A program made the translations under genes and the position numbers. This document shows, piece after piece, positions 1 to 8,803 of a stretch of 64,000 nt of DNA (its first letter is position 1; the number at the start of each line of letters is the position of its first letter). This DNA comes from Bdellovibrionaceae bacterium UBA6502. Lineage in GTDB: Bacteria; Bdellovibrionota; Bdellovibrionia; Bdellovibrionales; UBA840. The DNA lies in assembly GCA_002436415.1 (NCBI GenBank), contig DJMA01000026.1:10786-74785 (forward strand), given 5' to 3'. The notes beneath the pieces are model-generated. The model made no database searches. It was not told where the DNA came from and saw only the letters and a program-made list of their open reading frames with translations.

Positions 1-1165
1 CCTCTAAGAAGTTTCTTAAATTTACTAATTCGTCGGCAGCTGCATAGTGAATGATTTTTGAGCTCTTTTCTGTGGGGAAATAGATCTGAGAAGATAGTTT
101 GTTTGAAAGATCATGAAGTTGCTGAGCAAGTTTTTTATCATCGGGTTTAATGCCGTAGTCTTTTAGTAATTGGGTAATGATCTTATAGCTAGCTTTAAAA
201 GTTTCAAGCTCTTTCAATATTGTCCATGCAGAGTCATTTTTTGTAAGGCCATAATGATTGGAAAACTCAATTAGTGACTGACTCTCAATGGCGTGAAAAA
301 TCTGCTGATTTGATTTGTGTTCATCTAAAATCACATCATCTTTAGATTTGGAGTTTTGTTGCACAGGGAGATATCTAGGGAGCTTATCTTCTTGTGTTGG
401 GTAAATTCGATTTAAAACAAACTGAATTGTTTCTAAATCAAGTGGATCATTTTTAGCTAACTTTTCATAAGCAGGAGTATTGATACCTGCATGACCAATA
501 TGATCATTATGGGCTTCTTTTACAGGTAAGTATAGATCTCTCTCAATAAGACTAGCACGATACTCTAGGATGAAAATTTCTAGAGGACTATAGGATTTAT
601 CTTCATAGAAATCTATAACCAATGGATCAAGTAAATGATAAATCTCATGTCCCCAACTTAAAAGAGCATTGAGATAGTTAGACATTACGTTAAAGCTCAT
701 TATAAATTTATCGTAAGCTAGTCCTGATGTAGCAAAGACCTGGTAAGGGGAATGAGCTACCTCGTCCCAAAGATTTCTTTCTGATGGGCTGTTAGATACT
801 TGATAGAAAAAAGAATACTGAGATTCTTTTTTTGTAAGATCACTAAAGGCGATGGAGCTGACTTTTTTTCCGGCAGGACCAAGTTTCGAATTTTCCGACA
901 CTCTCGTCATTAAATCTTCAATTAGTTTTATTACTTTACCATTTTCTCCTACAAAAGAATTTTCTCGATTGGTTTTTATAATCAAAGAGTTCACCGAGCC
1001 AGCGATTTTTTCTTTATTGTAGGTAAGCCTGTTTTTATACTGGAGGTAATGTCCACTACAATGAGGACATAGATTATCAGCCCCTTGTATCTGCACCTGC
1101 TCCGCTAAGGCATTGGGTAAATTAAAAAGAATCGATAGACTTGCGATAAGTAAAGTTTTTTTCAT
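1..1165 (-). CDS. Exported protein with HExxH metallopeptidase-like motif (C-terminus off the window)
   Basis: The reading frame opens at ATG 1165 behind an AGGCGGAGC ribosome site and stays open for 388 codons to the left edge, so the C-terminus is missing. Residues 1-21 form a signal peptide ending in NALA. A CPHC pair lies at residues 33-36. The segment WGHEIYHLLD places an HExxH motif at 173-177, and EYRASLIERD about 24 residues later offers a glutamate as a possible third zinc ligand, the gluzincin-like spacing. The protein is therefore probably an exported zinc peptidase acting in the periplasm or outside the cell. No named family is recognised, and an HExxH match alone can occur by chance. 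It is monocistronic as far as can be seen, followed upstream by a long non-coding region. Confidence 0.75.
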   Translation of the reverse strand, partial: MKKTLLIASLSILFNLPNALAEQVQIQGADNLCPHCSGHYLQYKNRLTYNKEKIAGSVNSLIIKTNRENSFVGENGKVIKLIEDLMTRVSENSKLGPAGKKVSSIAFSDLTKKESQYSFFYQVSNSPSERNLWDEVAHSPYQVFATSGLAYDKFIMSFNVMSNYLNALLSWGHEIYHLLDPLVIDFYEDKSYSPLEIFILEYRASLIERDLYLPVKEAHNDHIGHAGINTPAYEKLAKNDPLDLETIQFVLNRIYPTQEDKLPRYLPVQQNSKSKDDVILDEHKSNQQIFHAIESQSLIEFSNHYGLTKNDSAWTILKELETFKASYKIITQLLKDYGIKPDDKKLAQQLHDLSNKLSSQIYFPTEKSSKIIHYAAADELVNLRNFLE

Positions 1166-1574
1166 AAATTTGCTCCGCCTTTTAGAAGAGCAATCTATAT
1201 GCCTGAAAACACTGAAATGAAAGTCTTCAAGCCTACTTAGCTTTGATTTGAGCACTAAAAAACTGATTTCATTGAGCAAATAACAAAAAACGTCCTCAAG
1301 GCAGTAAAAAATTACAATCTTTGCACTTGTTAAGCTTTTCCCTCTATTAAAGAACTCCTAATATCGTCGGAGTATTATAAACGACAGATCAGGCATTCCC
1401 CAGCTTCAGTCAAAAAAATGCAAGTTTGTTTTTACATCCATAGCTATTTGGAAGCTCTTAGCAGCGCCATTCAAAACAGTGAAGCTTGTCTAAATTCAGT
1501 TTTTAATTAATAAAAAAATAAAACAGGTCTAACTCAATATTATTCCCTTTTAGATAGGAATAAAAAAGTAAAAT

Positions 1575-1607
1575 AATAAGTTAATAAGTTAATAAGTTAA
1601 TAAGTTA
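1575..1607. repeat. Short tandem repeat, 8-base unit
   Basis: About four head-to-tail copies of the unit TAAGTTAA occur here in an otherwise AT-rich spacer. The array is short and intergenic, so a role is uncertain; slippage-prone repeats of this kind can vary between strains. Confidence 0.7.
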
Positions 1608-1661
1608 GTGATTTAGTAAGCCAAAAAGCATTTGATACAGTAACAAGAAAGAGTAAAAGCA

Positions 1662-1750
1662 TCATGAAAAAAACATTGTCCACGCGAGTTCCGCACGAAG
1701 CCGAAGGCGTAGGAGGACTGTTTGAAGCCTGGACAATGTTTTTTTCATGA
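1662..1750. repeat. Palindromic element, 21-bp perfect arms around a structured 47-base core
   Basis: Bases 1662-1682 and 1730-1750 are exact reverse complements over 21 bp. The 47-base centre is much more GC-rich than its surroundings and folds again: GCC-GAA-GGC forms a small hairpin inside AGTTC/GGACT pairing. RNA from either strand would make a rod of almost 90 bases. It could be a dispersed palindromic repeat, a small RNA or a very strong terminator. The core motif GAAGCCGAAGGCG nearly recurs (GAAGCCGCAGGCG) inside a second inverted repeat near 30313-30446. Confidence 0.75.
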
Positions 1751-1952
1751 GGATTTTACGGATCAATTTAAGTAGAAAAGATAATAAAAAGACTTCACAA
1801 CTAGATTCAGCAAATAAAGAACTAGAATTTAAAGGCGCAAAAAATAGAGAGTAAAACTTAAGAATAAAAAAAAAGAGTATCAAAAAAATCAAAGATTAAA
1901 TAAAAACAAAGAGCCCAAGCGGCGACTGAGCGCCCTCTCTTGAAAAAAGAAA

Positions 1953-2735
1953 TCAAAAATCACTACGATTTAAAATGTCCTGATTACTAGGATGAGCCAA
2001 CAAATGTTTCATTAAATACTCGATCGGCTTTGCTGTAGACTGTAGGTAGTAGTTCGCACGAACAATACGCTCATCTTCAGGGCTTAAATCTCCATGAAAG
2101 CCAAGCTTATCTTTTCTTTGTAGTTGGATGTATTGCAAACTTAAAGCAGCCGCAACGGAGATATTATAACTTTGCGAAAAACCATCCATCGGAATAACGC
2201 AAGTCTGATCGGCAAGCTCTAGAAGTTCTGTACTAGCACCAAAACCTTCACAGCCAAAACAAATGGCCGTTTTTTCACTAAAGTCAATTTGATCGATGGG
2301 AACCGCTCGTTCATCTAGAGCCGTAACTACAATCTTATGCCCCGAGCTTTTTAAGTCTTCGATGCATTCCTTGGTGTGATCCCATTGGTTAATGTCCAGC
2401 CACTTGTCAGCGCCTCGCGTGATACGGTTTGATTTAGTGAGTTTATCGTTTTTGATATTGTGAAGTGCGTGATAGCCCATTCCTTCCATACTGCGAATCA
2501 CAGCATTGATGTTTCCTAAATCATAGATTTGTTCCAACACCACGGCTATGTTTCGGGTTCTTTTTGGAAGGATTTTATCAATAGAAAGAATTCGATCCTC
2601 AGTCAAAATAGGTTCTAAAATAGCTATGATTTGCTCAACATGAAGTTTACGTCCAGCAACTTCAATCCATTCATTATGAGGATACATTAGAATTTCACGC
2701 ATGATTTGTTTTATGGCATTGAGCCAGAAAGTCAA
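1953..2735 (-). CDS. trmH: TrmH/SpoU-family RNA 2'-O-ribose methyltransferase
   Basis: SpoU-class enzymes move a methyl group from S-adenosylmethionine to a ribose 2'-OH of tRNA or rRNA. All three family motifs are visible: an asparagine/arginine motif in DLGNINAVIRSMEGMGY, CFGCEGFGAS in the middle, and IPMDGFSQSYNISVAAAL near the end; the last two build the trefoil-knot cofactor site. The C-terminal tail after the knot and the overall order resemble TrmH, the tRNA Gm18 enzyme, more than RlmB. The product is about 260 residues. The start is uncertain: the longest frame begins at TTG 2735, with ATGs at 2702 and 2687, and none has a strong ribosome site. Exact substrate is inferred. Confidence 0.82.
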   Translation of the reverse strand: MTFWLNAIKQIMREILMYPHNEWIEVAGRKLHVEQIIAILEPILTEDRILSIDKILPKRTRNIAVVLEQIYDLGNINAVIRSMEGMGYHALHNIKNDKLTKSNRITRGADKWLDINQWDHTKECIEDLKSSGHKIVVTALDERAVPIDQIDFSEKTAICFGCEGFGASTELLELADQTCVIPMDGFSQSYNISVAAALSLQYIQLQRKDKLGFHGDLSPEDERIVRANYYLQSTAKPIEYLMKHLLAHPSNQDILNRSDF

Positions 2736-2862
2736 TTCTTAAGAAAATCAAAGGGATTAGGAGGGGAGATGAATGAGAAAATGTATTATATCTAAGCTGG
2801 TTTCGAGGGCGTGCAAGAAACTCAAAGACTTTACTTTTTGAACTTCTCCAAGGGCTTTCTAT

Positions 2863-3324
2863 TTGACCAAAATGCTTTCAAAGCCTATCTTCTCTTTCAT
2901 GTATATTTGGTTTAAGAGTTTGCACATAATTGCCATGGTTACTTGGTTCGCTGGTTTGTTTTATATGTTTCGGTTATTTGTTTATCACACCGAAAACAAG
3001 GACGATTCCTCTCGTGTTGAGCTTTTAAAAATTATGTCCTATCGCCTGTATAAGTACATTACTACCCCGGGAATGGTAGCCACTTGGATCTTTGGATTAT
3101 GCACTTTAAGCCAAGCAAGCTATTTAATGAGTGCGCATTGGTTTCAGTTAAAGTTTGTACTGCTCCTTGTTTTATCAGGATATCATGGTTTCGTAGGTAA
3201 AACTCTTAAGCGCTATGCTGCGAATGATGTTTATTTGACGTCCAAACAATGCCGAATGTTAAATGAAGTTCCTACTCTTTTTTTAATCAGCATAATTATC
3301 TTGGCAGTCACTAAACCATTTTAA
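2863..3324 (+). CDS. hemJ: HemJ-family protoporphyrinogen IX oxidase
   Basis: HemJ is the inner-membrane enzyme that oxidises protoporphyrinogen IX to protoporphyrin IX in haem synthesis. The 153-residue product has the family hallmarks: WFKSLHIIAMVTWFAGLFYM with its conserved histidine near the first membrane helix, RLFVYH, LKFVLLLVLSGYHGF in the third helix and NEVPTLFLISIIILAVTKP at the end. Four hydrophobic helices fit the known topology. The frame starts at TTG 2863, about nine bases behind AGGG; ATG 2872 is a plausible alternative. It stands alone, divergent from the RNA methylase gene, and haem supply agrees with the cytochrome gene at 21 kb. Confidence 0.88.
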   Translation: MTKMLSKPIFSFMYIWFKSLHIIAMVTWFAGLFYMFRLFVYHTENKDDSSRVELLKIMSYRLYKYITTPGMVATWIFGLCTLSQASYLMSAHWFQLKFVLLLVLSGYHGFVGKTLKRYAANDVYLTSKQCRMLNEVPTLFLISIIILAVTKPF

Positions 3325-3466
3325 TGCTCTGAGACAGTTTTGTTGTTTCAACAAAAATCTTAGAGTTTTCTTTCTGCGTTATTATAATCAAGCAAACTTA
3401 GTATCATTTCAGAGCTGGTGAGGTTTTATTCTATTCAAGAATCTGTGCTTATGTTAGGCTTCTCTC

Positions 3467-5212
3467 ATGGAAATTTTAAAGGAAATCCCAAAGCATCTGA
3501 AGCCCTATATCGTTCCTCAAAAGTATGATCAATACACACCTATAGATCACGCTTGCTGGAGATATATCATGAAGTTGTCGAAAGATTTTTTTGCTGACAA
3601 CGCCCATCCTGTTTATCTTGAAGGATTAAATAAAACTGGAATCACTACAGAGAGAATTCCTAAAATATCTGAAATGGATGATAAGTTAAAACAATTTGGC
3701 TGGAGAGCTGCATCGATCACTGGCTTCATTCCACCAGCGGTTTTTTCTGAAATGTTGTCTTTAAAAATTATGCCTATTGCTTGCGATATGCGTAAGCTTG
3801 AGAATATCTCTTATACGCCAGCACCTGATATTGTGCATGAAGCAGCTGGGCATGCGCCTATTATTGCTGATCCAGGTTACGCAAAATATCTAGAAAAATT
3901 AGGGCAAGTAGCAAGGCGAGTAATTTTCGCTAAAGAGGATTGCGACGTTTACGAGGCCATTTTAGATTTGTCTGAAATTAAAGAAATGCCTGATAGCTCA
4001 AAACAAGAAGTTGAAAAGGCAGAAGAAAACTTAGAAAAAGCCTATAAATCAGTGAGCTATGATAGTGAAGCCACCGAGTTTTCTCGAATTGGTTGGTGGT
4101 CTATTGAATATGGATTGGTGAAAGATCAAGAGACTGGTAAGTTTTTAATTTATGGCGCTGGTCTACTGTCTTCGGTAGGGGAAAGCTTTGAGTGTGTCAA
4201 AGATCACATTAAAAAGATTCCTTTTACTTTAGATTGCATTGGTCAAGACTATGATATCACTAAACCGCAGCCACAACTTTTTTACTCCAATAGTTTTGAG
4301 GAGATGGTTGAGGTTTTAAATGAATACGAAAAAACTACCGCTTACTATAGAGGTGGCAAAGAGAGTTTGGATAAAGCTATAAAGGCACGTACCGTATGCA
4401 CCAGTGTTCTTAGTTCGGGTTTAGAAGTTGGTGGACAATTAGTAAAGTATCGTACCGATAAAGAGGGGAATATTAGTTACCTTCATTATACAGGGCCAAC
4501 ACAATTGGCCTACCAAGAAACGCAACTTGAGAACCAAGGTCCTAGCTACCATAAGGAAGGTTTTGGGACGGCTTTAGGTTTGTTGAAAGGCCTAGCTAAA
4601 GACCCAAGTCAGTTGAGCCAATCAGACTTAGAAAGTTTAGGTTTCAAAGACGATGCAGAGGGCTGTTTAGAGTTTGAATCCGGAGTCATCGTAAGAGGAA
4701 GCTTGAAAGAGGTGGTTTCTAAAGATGGAAAGAACTTAATTCTAGCCTTTGAGAACTGCAAAGTGACATTAGAGGATGAAGTTCTATTTGAACCTTCCTG
4801 GGGAACCTTTGACATGGCTTGCGGGAATAGTGAGATCAAATCTGTTTTTGGTGGTGCTGCTGACCGAGGTGCCTATCTAGATGAAGTGGGACCAGACCAT
4901 TCATTCATTCGTGATCAAAAAGTGAATACGGTGAAAAATAGCGAAAAGCTTTTTCCATTGTACCAAAGCTTACGTGAAATTAGAGAGTCCAATGCTGTGA
5001 AGAAAGAGCAATTGGATCAATTGTATGCTTCTATCGAAGATAGCTTTCCAAAGGAGTGGCTATTGAAGATGGAGCTTTTGGAGCTTTACTATCAGGTGAG
5101 CCCAGAAGATGATAAAGTTTCTTTATTGCGATCCAGTTTAGAAGAATTAAAGAAAGAATCAGAAGTTCTTACGAAACTAATTGATCGAGGAATGCAGCTT
5201 TTTAAAAACTAA
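3467..5212 (+). CDS. phhA: Phenylalanine 4-monooxygenase, long form with C-terminal extension
   Basis: The enzyme hydroxylates phenylalanine to tyrosine using iron and a pterin. The aromatic-amino-acid hydroxylase domain covers roughly residues 1-320: PDIVHEAAGHAPIIADP supplies iron ligands His124 and His129, and IGWWSIEYGLV gives Glu214. Ordinary bacterial PhhA has 260-300 residues; this one has 581, the extra C-terminal part being partly charged and helical (around 480-581). Long versions are known from Bacteroidetes and similar groups. Start ATG 3467 is the only early one. The gene stands alone; no pterin dehydratase or tyrosine catabolism gene is near. It may supply tyrosine or degrade phenylalanine from digested protein. 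Confidence 0.92.
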   Translation: MEILKEIPKHLKPYIVPQKYDQYTPIDHACWRYIMKLSKDFFADNAHPVYLEGLNKTGITTERIPKISEMDDKLKQFGWRAASITGFIPPAVFSEMLSLKIMPIACDMRKLENISYTPAPDIVHEAAGHAPIIADPGYAKYLEKLGQVARRVIFAKEDCDVYEAILDLSEIKEMPDSSKQEVEKAEENLEKAYKSVSYDSEATEFSRIGWWSIEYGLVKDQETGKFLIYGAGLLSSVGESFECVKDHIKKIPFTLDCIGQDYDITKPQPQLFYSNSFEEMVEVLNEYEKTTAYYRGGKESLDKAIKARTVCTSVLSSGLEVGGQLVKYRTDKEGNISYLHYTGPTQLAYQETQLENQGPSYHKEGFGTALGLLKGLAKDPSQLSQSDLESLGFKDDAEGCLEFESGVIVRGSLKEVVSKDGKNLILAFENCKVTLEDEVLFEPSWGTFDMACGNSEIKSVFGGAADRGAYLDEVGPDHSFIRDQKVNTVKNSEKLFPLYQSLREIRESNAVKKEQLDQLYASIEDSFPKEWLLKMELLELYYQVSPEDDKVSLLRSSLEELKKESEVLTKLIDRGMQLFKN

Positions 5213-5312
5213 TCAAAAAACATCGAGTTTTGTAGAATCCTGGTATTTACTACTGAAGCTCTTAGCAAAAAAACTTTTTACAAAGGAACAAAGGAAGAGC
5301 AAAAAAAGGCAG

Positions 5313-6206
5313 CTAATAGGGATCAATCAAAACGAGTGAGCCATCTCTAGCATCTATTAAAATGTTTTTTGAATGGGGAAAGATTCTTACTGTAGGGCGA
5401 ATGAAAGGATTTATTCTATGAAAAAAACTCTGATAGGCCAGTCTTAATAATTTTTTAGTTTCGGGTCTTTTGCGGATGTCATCGAGCTTTAATTTATACA
5501 TTTGGTATCTCATATAACCATTGTCGTCTACAAACTCTTGTCCATTTGGGAATTGCTCATTTACCCAAGTTTCTAGTCGTAGTTGAAATTGTCTATAGTT
5601 TTCGTAGGCTTCGGTAGCTATTTTAAGCGGGACTTCTGTCTCTTCTATTCTTTCAAAGATTGGACTGAATTTTAGTGATTTATAAACCTCTTGGGCCGGT
5701 CTTTCCACCTCGTAGCCAATGTGATTCATGGTAACGCCAGGGATGTATTCTAATTTAAAACCAAAACCAGGAAGGTATTCATGTTCTGCGATTCTCACTT
5801 GAATGTCTGGATTGTCTTTTAAAAAGAGCTTCATGATTTCGAAACTTAAAATGTCATTTCGCACTGTAGTCTTGTCAGTGATTTGTTTAAGAACAAATTC
5901 ACTCTGAGAAGTTTCTACTTTAGCGATTAAGCCGCCATTTCTTACCACTCCTAAAGCTTGAAGTTTTTGAAAATCATTCGTGGGGGATTCTTGCAGGTAA
6001 GCAATTAAATTTATAAAGTCATCGTGGTGCTTTGCTGTGACTTCACCTTGTATACCTTCTGCAGGGGGAAACAAATATTCAGGTTCAAGCCTTTTAGAGG
6101 CACTGGCTCTGCAGAAAACCATTGAGTGCGTTTCAGCAGCATTCCCAATAAATGAGGATGTTAGGAGAGATACTGTAAATGCGAACAACAAAAAGCTTTT
6201 AAACAT
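5313..6206 (-). CDS. Exported protein of unknown function with kinase-like motifs
   Basis: Residues 1-23 are a clear signal peptide (MFKSFLLFAFTVSLLTSSF). The mature part starts near ETHSMVFCRASAS, a Cys-x-x-Ser-x pattern shared with other exported proteins in the window. Features resembling a protein-kinase or aminoglycoside-phosphotransferase fold are visible: FVLKQI with Lys107, a helix with Glu123, a hinge-like YIPG, and the extreme C-terminus PHSKNILIDARDGSLVLIDP with Asn281 and Asp295. The catalytic aspartate normally five residues before that Asn is absent (Phe276), so it would be inactive or atypical. Function is unknown; the kinase reading is an inference from spaced motifs only. The gene is transcribed alone, convergent with phhA. 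Confidence 0.7.
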   Translation of the reverse strand: MFKSFLLFAFTVSLLTSSFIGNAAETHSMVFCRASASKRLEPEYLFPPAEGIQGEVTAKHHDDFINLIAYLQESPTNDFQKLQALGVVRNGGLIAKVETSQSEFVLKQITDKTTVRNDILSFEIMKLFLKDNPDIQVRIAEHEYLPGFGFKLEYIPGVTMNHIGYEVERPAQEVYKSLKFSPIFERIEETEVPLKIATEAYENYRQFQLRLETWVNEQFPNGQEFVDDNGYMRYQMYKLKLDDIRKRPETKKLLRLAYQSFFHRINPFIRPTVRIFPHSKNILIDARDGSLVLIDPY

Positions 6207-6407
6207 TGCTCTAATTTATCTTATCAAAGAATTGATCTCAGTGAAAAAGTCGAGATTAGACTAGAAAAAAACTTTTTACACTGTACTGACAGAAATTGGC
6301 ATTTCGAGCTTTAGCCTTCTAAATACCTTCTCAAATCAAAATTAAGGCCCTGTGGCTGGCACAAAGCATGAATATATAAGTGGTGATAGTGATTTATGGA
6401 GGTAAAT

Positions 6408-7241
6408 ATGAACTATTTGAAACTATTATCTAATGTAGTGGTTTCTGCGATCATCGCTACTATGTTAGTGGCTTGTGGAAACGGAGGAGGCTCTGGAGCA
6501 GCTCCTACTGGTGTTCCTACAATCGGCAGTGACCAACCAATTACATCATCCGGTGGCCAACTTACTGAAGAAGGTATTAGCTTAAGTTATTTTGGTAAAG
6601 GAGGACATTCTAGCAGTTCAGCTACTAAAGCGATGGTAAGGGATTTATTACCAGGTATGGCTTATGGCGAATACAACGATGGTGGTTCTGGAATTTTTGA
6701 AGTTTATGATAACTATTGGGCAGAAGAAGGCGATGCTGATTGTGATGTCTGGGCATTTTTTAAACCTACATGTCAGTCAAAATATTCGAATATGCGTACC
6801 AGTTTAATGTGTGATCCTTACGACTATACCGGTAAAAGAATTCAATATTATGGTGGGCCTTATGACTGTAGCTCTTATAACAACGGAAAAGTTGGTATTT
6901 GGTTTGAGCAAAAAGACACAGGCATGGTTCGAATTCGTTTGATGTTTGAAGCCATTGATTACTACTACTCTCAAAGTGGAATTAACCATTTTGCAATTTG
7001 GACGGTAGATGACATTGATCCAAATGACCGAGATGAAGTGCAATCCACAATTGGTGGAAGAGGTGTTAAGATCACCCTTGGTGGAGCTCACTGGACTGGT
7101 AGCTACGACAAAATCATCGTAATTACGATTGATGACTTAGTTGGATTGCCATCTTATGCTGACGTAAAAGTACAATACGGTACATCAAGTGCCTTAACAA
7201 CTGTTCTGAATACAAGAATGTACAAGAAAAACATTCTATAA
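6408..7241 (+). CDS. Lipoprotein of unknown function
   Basis: ATG 6408 is preferred because the GGAGG just before it overlaps an upstream in-frame ATG at 6396. The N-terminus is a lipoprotein signal: a hydrophobic stretch ending MLVACG, so the cysteine would be lipidated by Lgt and the signal removed by LspA, both encoded further on. A Gly/Ser/Pro-rich linker follows. The remainder is rich in Tyr, Gly and aromatic residues with four central cysteines (DADCDVWAFFKPTC and two more), suggesting a small disulphide-bonded domain. No family is recognised. A good terminator follows the stop codon, so it forms a single-gene unit. Confidence 0.8.
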   Translation: MNYLKLLSNVVVSAIIATMLVACGNGGGSGAAPTGVPTIGSDQPITSSGGQLTEEGISLSYFGKGGHSSSSATKAMVRDLLPGMAYGEYNDGGSGIFEVYDNYWAEEGDADCDVWAFFKPTCQSKYSNMRTSLMCDPYDYTGKRIQYYGGPYDCSSYNNGKVGIWFEQKDTGMVRIRLMFEAIDYYYSQSGINHFAIWTVDDIDPNDRDEVQSTIGGRGVKITLGGAHWTGSYDKIIVITIDDLVGLPSYADVKVQYGTSSALTTVLNTRMYKKNIL

Positions 7242-7268
7242 AAAAATATGACCTTCATAAATCAATGG

Positions 7269-7298
7269 GCCCAGGAAGTTATTCCTGGGCTTTTTTTT
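7269..7298 (+). terminator. Rho-independent terminator
   Basis: GCCCAGGAA and TTCCTGGGC pair across a four-base loop and are followed by eight T residues. It ends transcription of the lipoprotein gene. Confidence 0.93.
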
Positions 7299-7788
7299 GG
7301 AAATTTAGTGAGTGGCTCGGTCGCAGATTTTTAATTCACCAAAACCCAATTGCCCCAGTGATCAATTGCAAAATCGTGGCTGTTAAAACAAACAATGTTT
7401 AAAAAAATATCTATCAACTAGAGTGATGAAATCTTTTCCTGTTCATTAACAATAACTAAATTTCTTAAAAGTTGGGGGACAAATCTCAGAATGATTTTGT
7501 CTCAGGATTAGAAAATATTGTCTAAAAAAACAAAGATGAAAAGATATGCAAATAGTGAATTTCATTACTTAAAACTGTCTCAAAATAGAACAGTTACCTT
7601 TTGTTACTAAACTCTAACACAGCAATGCCGATTAGTTAAACTAGCTGAAAGCCTTATGAATACTGGCTTTTATGGGATGAATATTTTTTATTTCTAAAAA
7701 AGCTTTGTTTGATTTTCACTAGACGCTATTGACTGTGAAAATGAATTCATTATTCTAGAGGTACTATAATAATAGGGGGATTTCCGTT
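7299..7788. other. Intergenic region, no gene seen
   Basis: About 490 AT-rich bases without a plausible reading frame. Near the right end TTGACT (7729) and TATTCT (7751) lie 16 bases apart and could be a promoter for the small exported protein and perhaps the carbonic anhydrase genes. Nothing else stands out. Confidence 0.5.
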
Positions 7789-8127
7789 TTGATTAAAAAA
7801 TTAGTTTCAATATTTTTATGCTTAAGTGTGCTAGGGCTATCATTGGTGGCCACAGCTAATATTGAGCATTTAGAAACTACCAAATGTCAAAGCGAAGAAC
7901 TCTCTTTATCTGAAGTAGAAGAAAAAGAATTCGAAAATCTATTAAAGAAAGATTTCGATGACAACCAATTTTTACTTTCCTCAGACTGTAGTAATTGTGA
8001 TCCTGACGTAGAAGACGGCATCATGAACGAAGCACCAATCGCAGGTTCTTATCCAATAGAACTAGGCGTGTCTTTAAGCTTTTTAAAGAGCATTCAATTT
8101 TTAGACGAAACCGTTTTTCCAATCTAA
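7789..8127 (+). CDS. Small exported acidic protein, unknown function
   Basis: This 112-residue product starts at TTG 7789, eight bases behind GGGGGA. Residues 1-24 are a signal peptide ending in VATA. The mature part is acidic, with runs such as SEVEEKEFENLLKKDFDD and a CSNCDPDVED segment that could bind a metal. It lies 73 bases before the carbonic anhydrase gene and could share its transcript. It matches no family I know. Confidence 0.65.
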   Translation: MIKKLVSIFLCLSVLGLSLVATANIEHLETTKCQSEELSLSEVEEKEFENLLKKDFDDNQFLLSSDCSNCDPDVEDGIMNEAPIAGSYPIELGVSLSFLKSIQFLDETVFPI

Positions 8128-8200
8128 CGGTCTCGCTCGCTTTAAATTTCTAAAACTACATTCAAATTAACAACTAAATGTTTATTACAGGGGAGTAATA

Positions 8201-8794
8201 ATGGAGCACTTGTATCCAAAAGTAGTCAATTTTCAAGAAAACGAATTTGATAAAGTAAAAGATGTTTATAAACAACTAGAAAATTCCCAAAGTCCAAAAA
8301 CTTTGGTGGTGAGTTGTGCTGATTCAAGGGTTTTACCAAACCAGTTCTCTCAGGCTGGTCCAGGCGAGATTTTTAGCATTCGTAATGCTGGAAACCTAAT
8401 TCCTGCTTACTCAGAAGGTGAAGTTTCAAACGAAGCTTTAACTCTGGAGTATGGTGTAGAGGCACTTGAAGTTAAAGAAATCGTGATTTGTGGTCACAGT
8501 AAATGTGGAGCGATGGGGGGAGTTTTGGATTTTCAAAACTTATCAAGCCTGCCATTGGTTCAAAAAGGTCTTTCTGGAATTCACTCCGTTTTTCAACAAG
8601 AGTTCAAAGCAGCTCCAGAGTTAAGCGAATTGATTGAGTGGAATGTAAGAAAGCAAATGGAAAATGTGCTTTCCTATCCATTCGTGAAAAAGAGAGTGGA
8701 AGCTGGTCAGTTAAGTGTGTGGGGCTGGGTCTGGGATTTTGTAGACGGTAAAATTAGTTACAAAATCAGTTCTAAAGATTTAGCGAATTCGTAG
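8201..8794 (+). CDS. Beta-class carbonic anhydrase
   Basis: The enzyme interconverts CO2 and bicarbonate. The zinc ligands of the beta class are visible: Cys39 in VVSCADSRVLP with the Asp41/Arg43 dyad, then His99 and Cys102 in CGHSKCGAMGG. Length (197 residues) is typical and no signal peptide is present, so it is cytoplasmic. GGGGAG precedes ATG 8201. The next gene, nine bases downstream, encodes a SulP anion transporter, so the two probably act together: imported bicarbonate is equilibrated with CO2 for carboxylation reactions and pH control. Confidence 0.95.
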   Translation: MEHLYPKVVNFQENEFDKVKDVYKQLENSQSPKTLVVSCADSRVLPNQFSQAGPGEIFSIRNAGNLIPAYSEGEVSNEALTLEYGVEALEVKEIVICGHSKCGAMGGVLDFQNLSSLPLVQKGLSGIHSVFQQEFKAAPELSELIEWNVRKQMENVLSYPFVKKRVEAGQLSVWGWVWDFVDGKISYKISSKDLANS

Positions 8795-8803
8795 GGAGAA
8801 ACA

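Larger units (their letters stand above)
1166..1952. other. Long intergenic region with repeats, no gene
   Basis: No convincing coding sequence is present in this 787-base AT-rich stretch. It holds a short tandem repeat near 1575-1607 and a long perfect palindromic element at 1662-1750, both listed separately. The rest shows poly-A and poly-T runs and several stop codons in every frame. A promoter for the leftward gene at 1165 should lie just above it, but no clear pair of boxes is visible. Confidence 0.6.

Noticed and set aside
1662..1892. 76-codon minus-strand frame
   Set aside because: It runs over the palindromic element and poly-A/T sequence; its composition (Phe/Leu runs) reflects AT-rich DNA, and no ribosome site is present.
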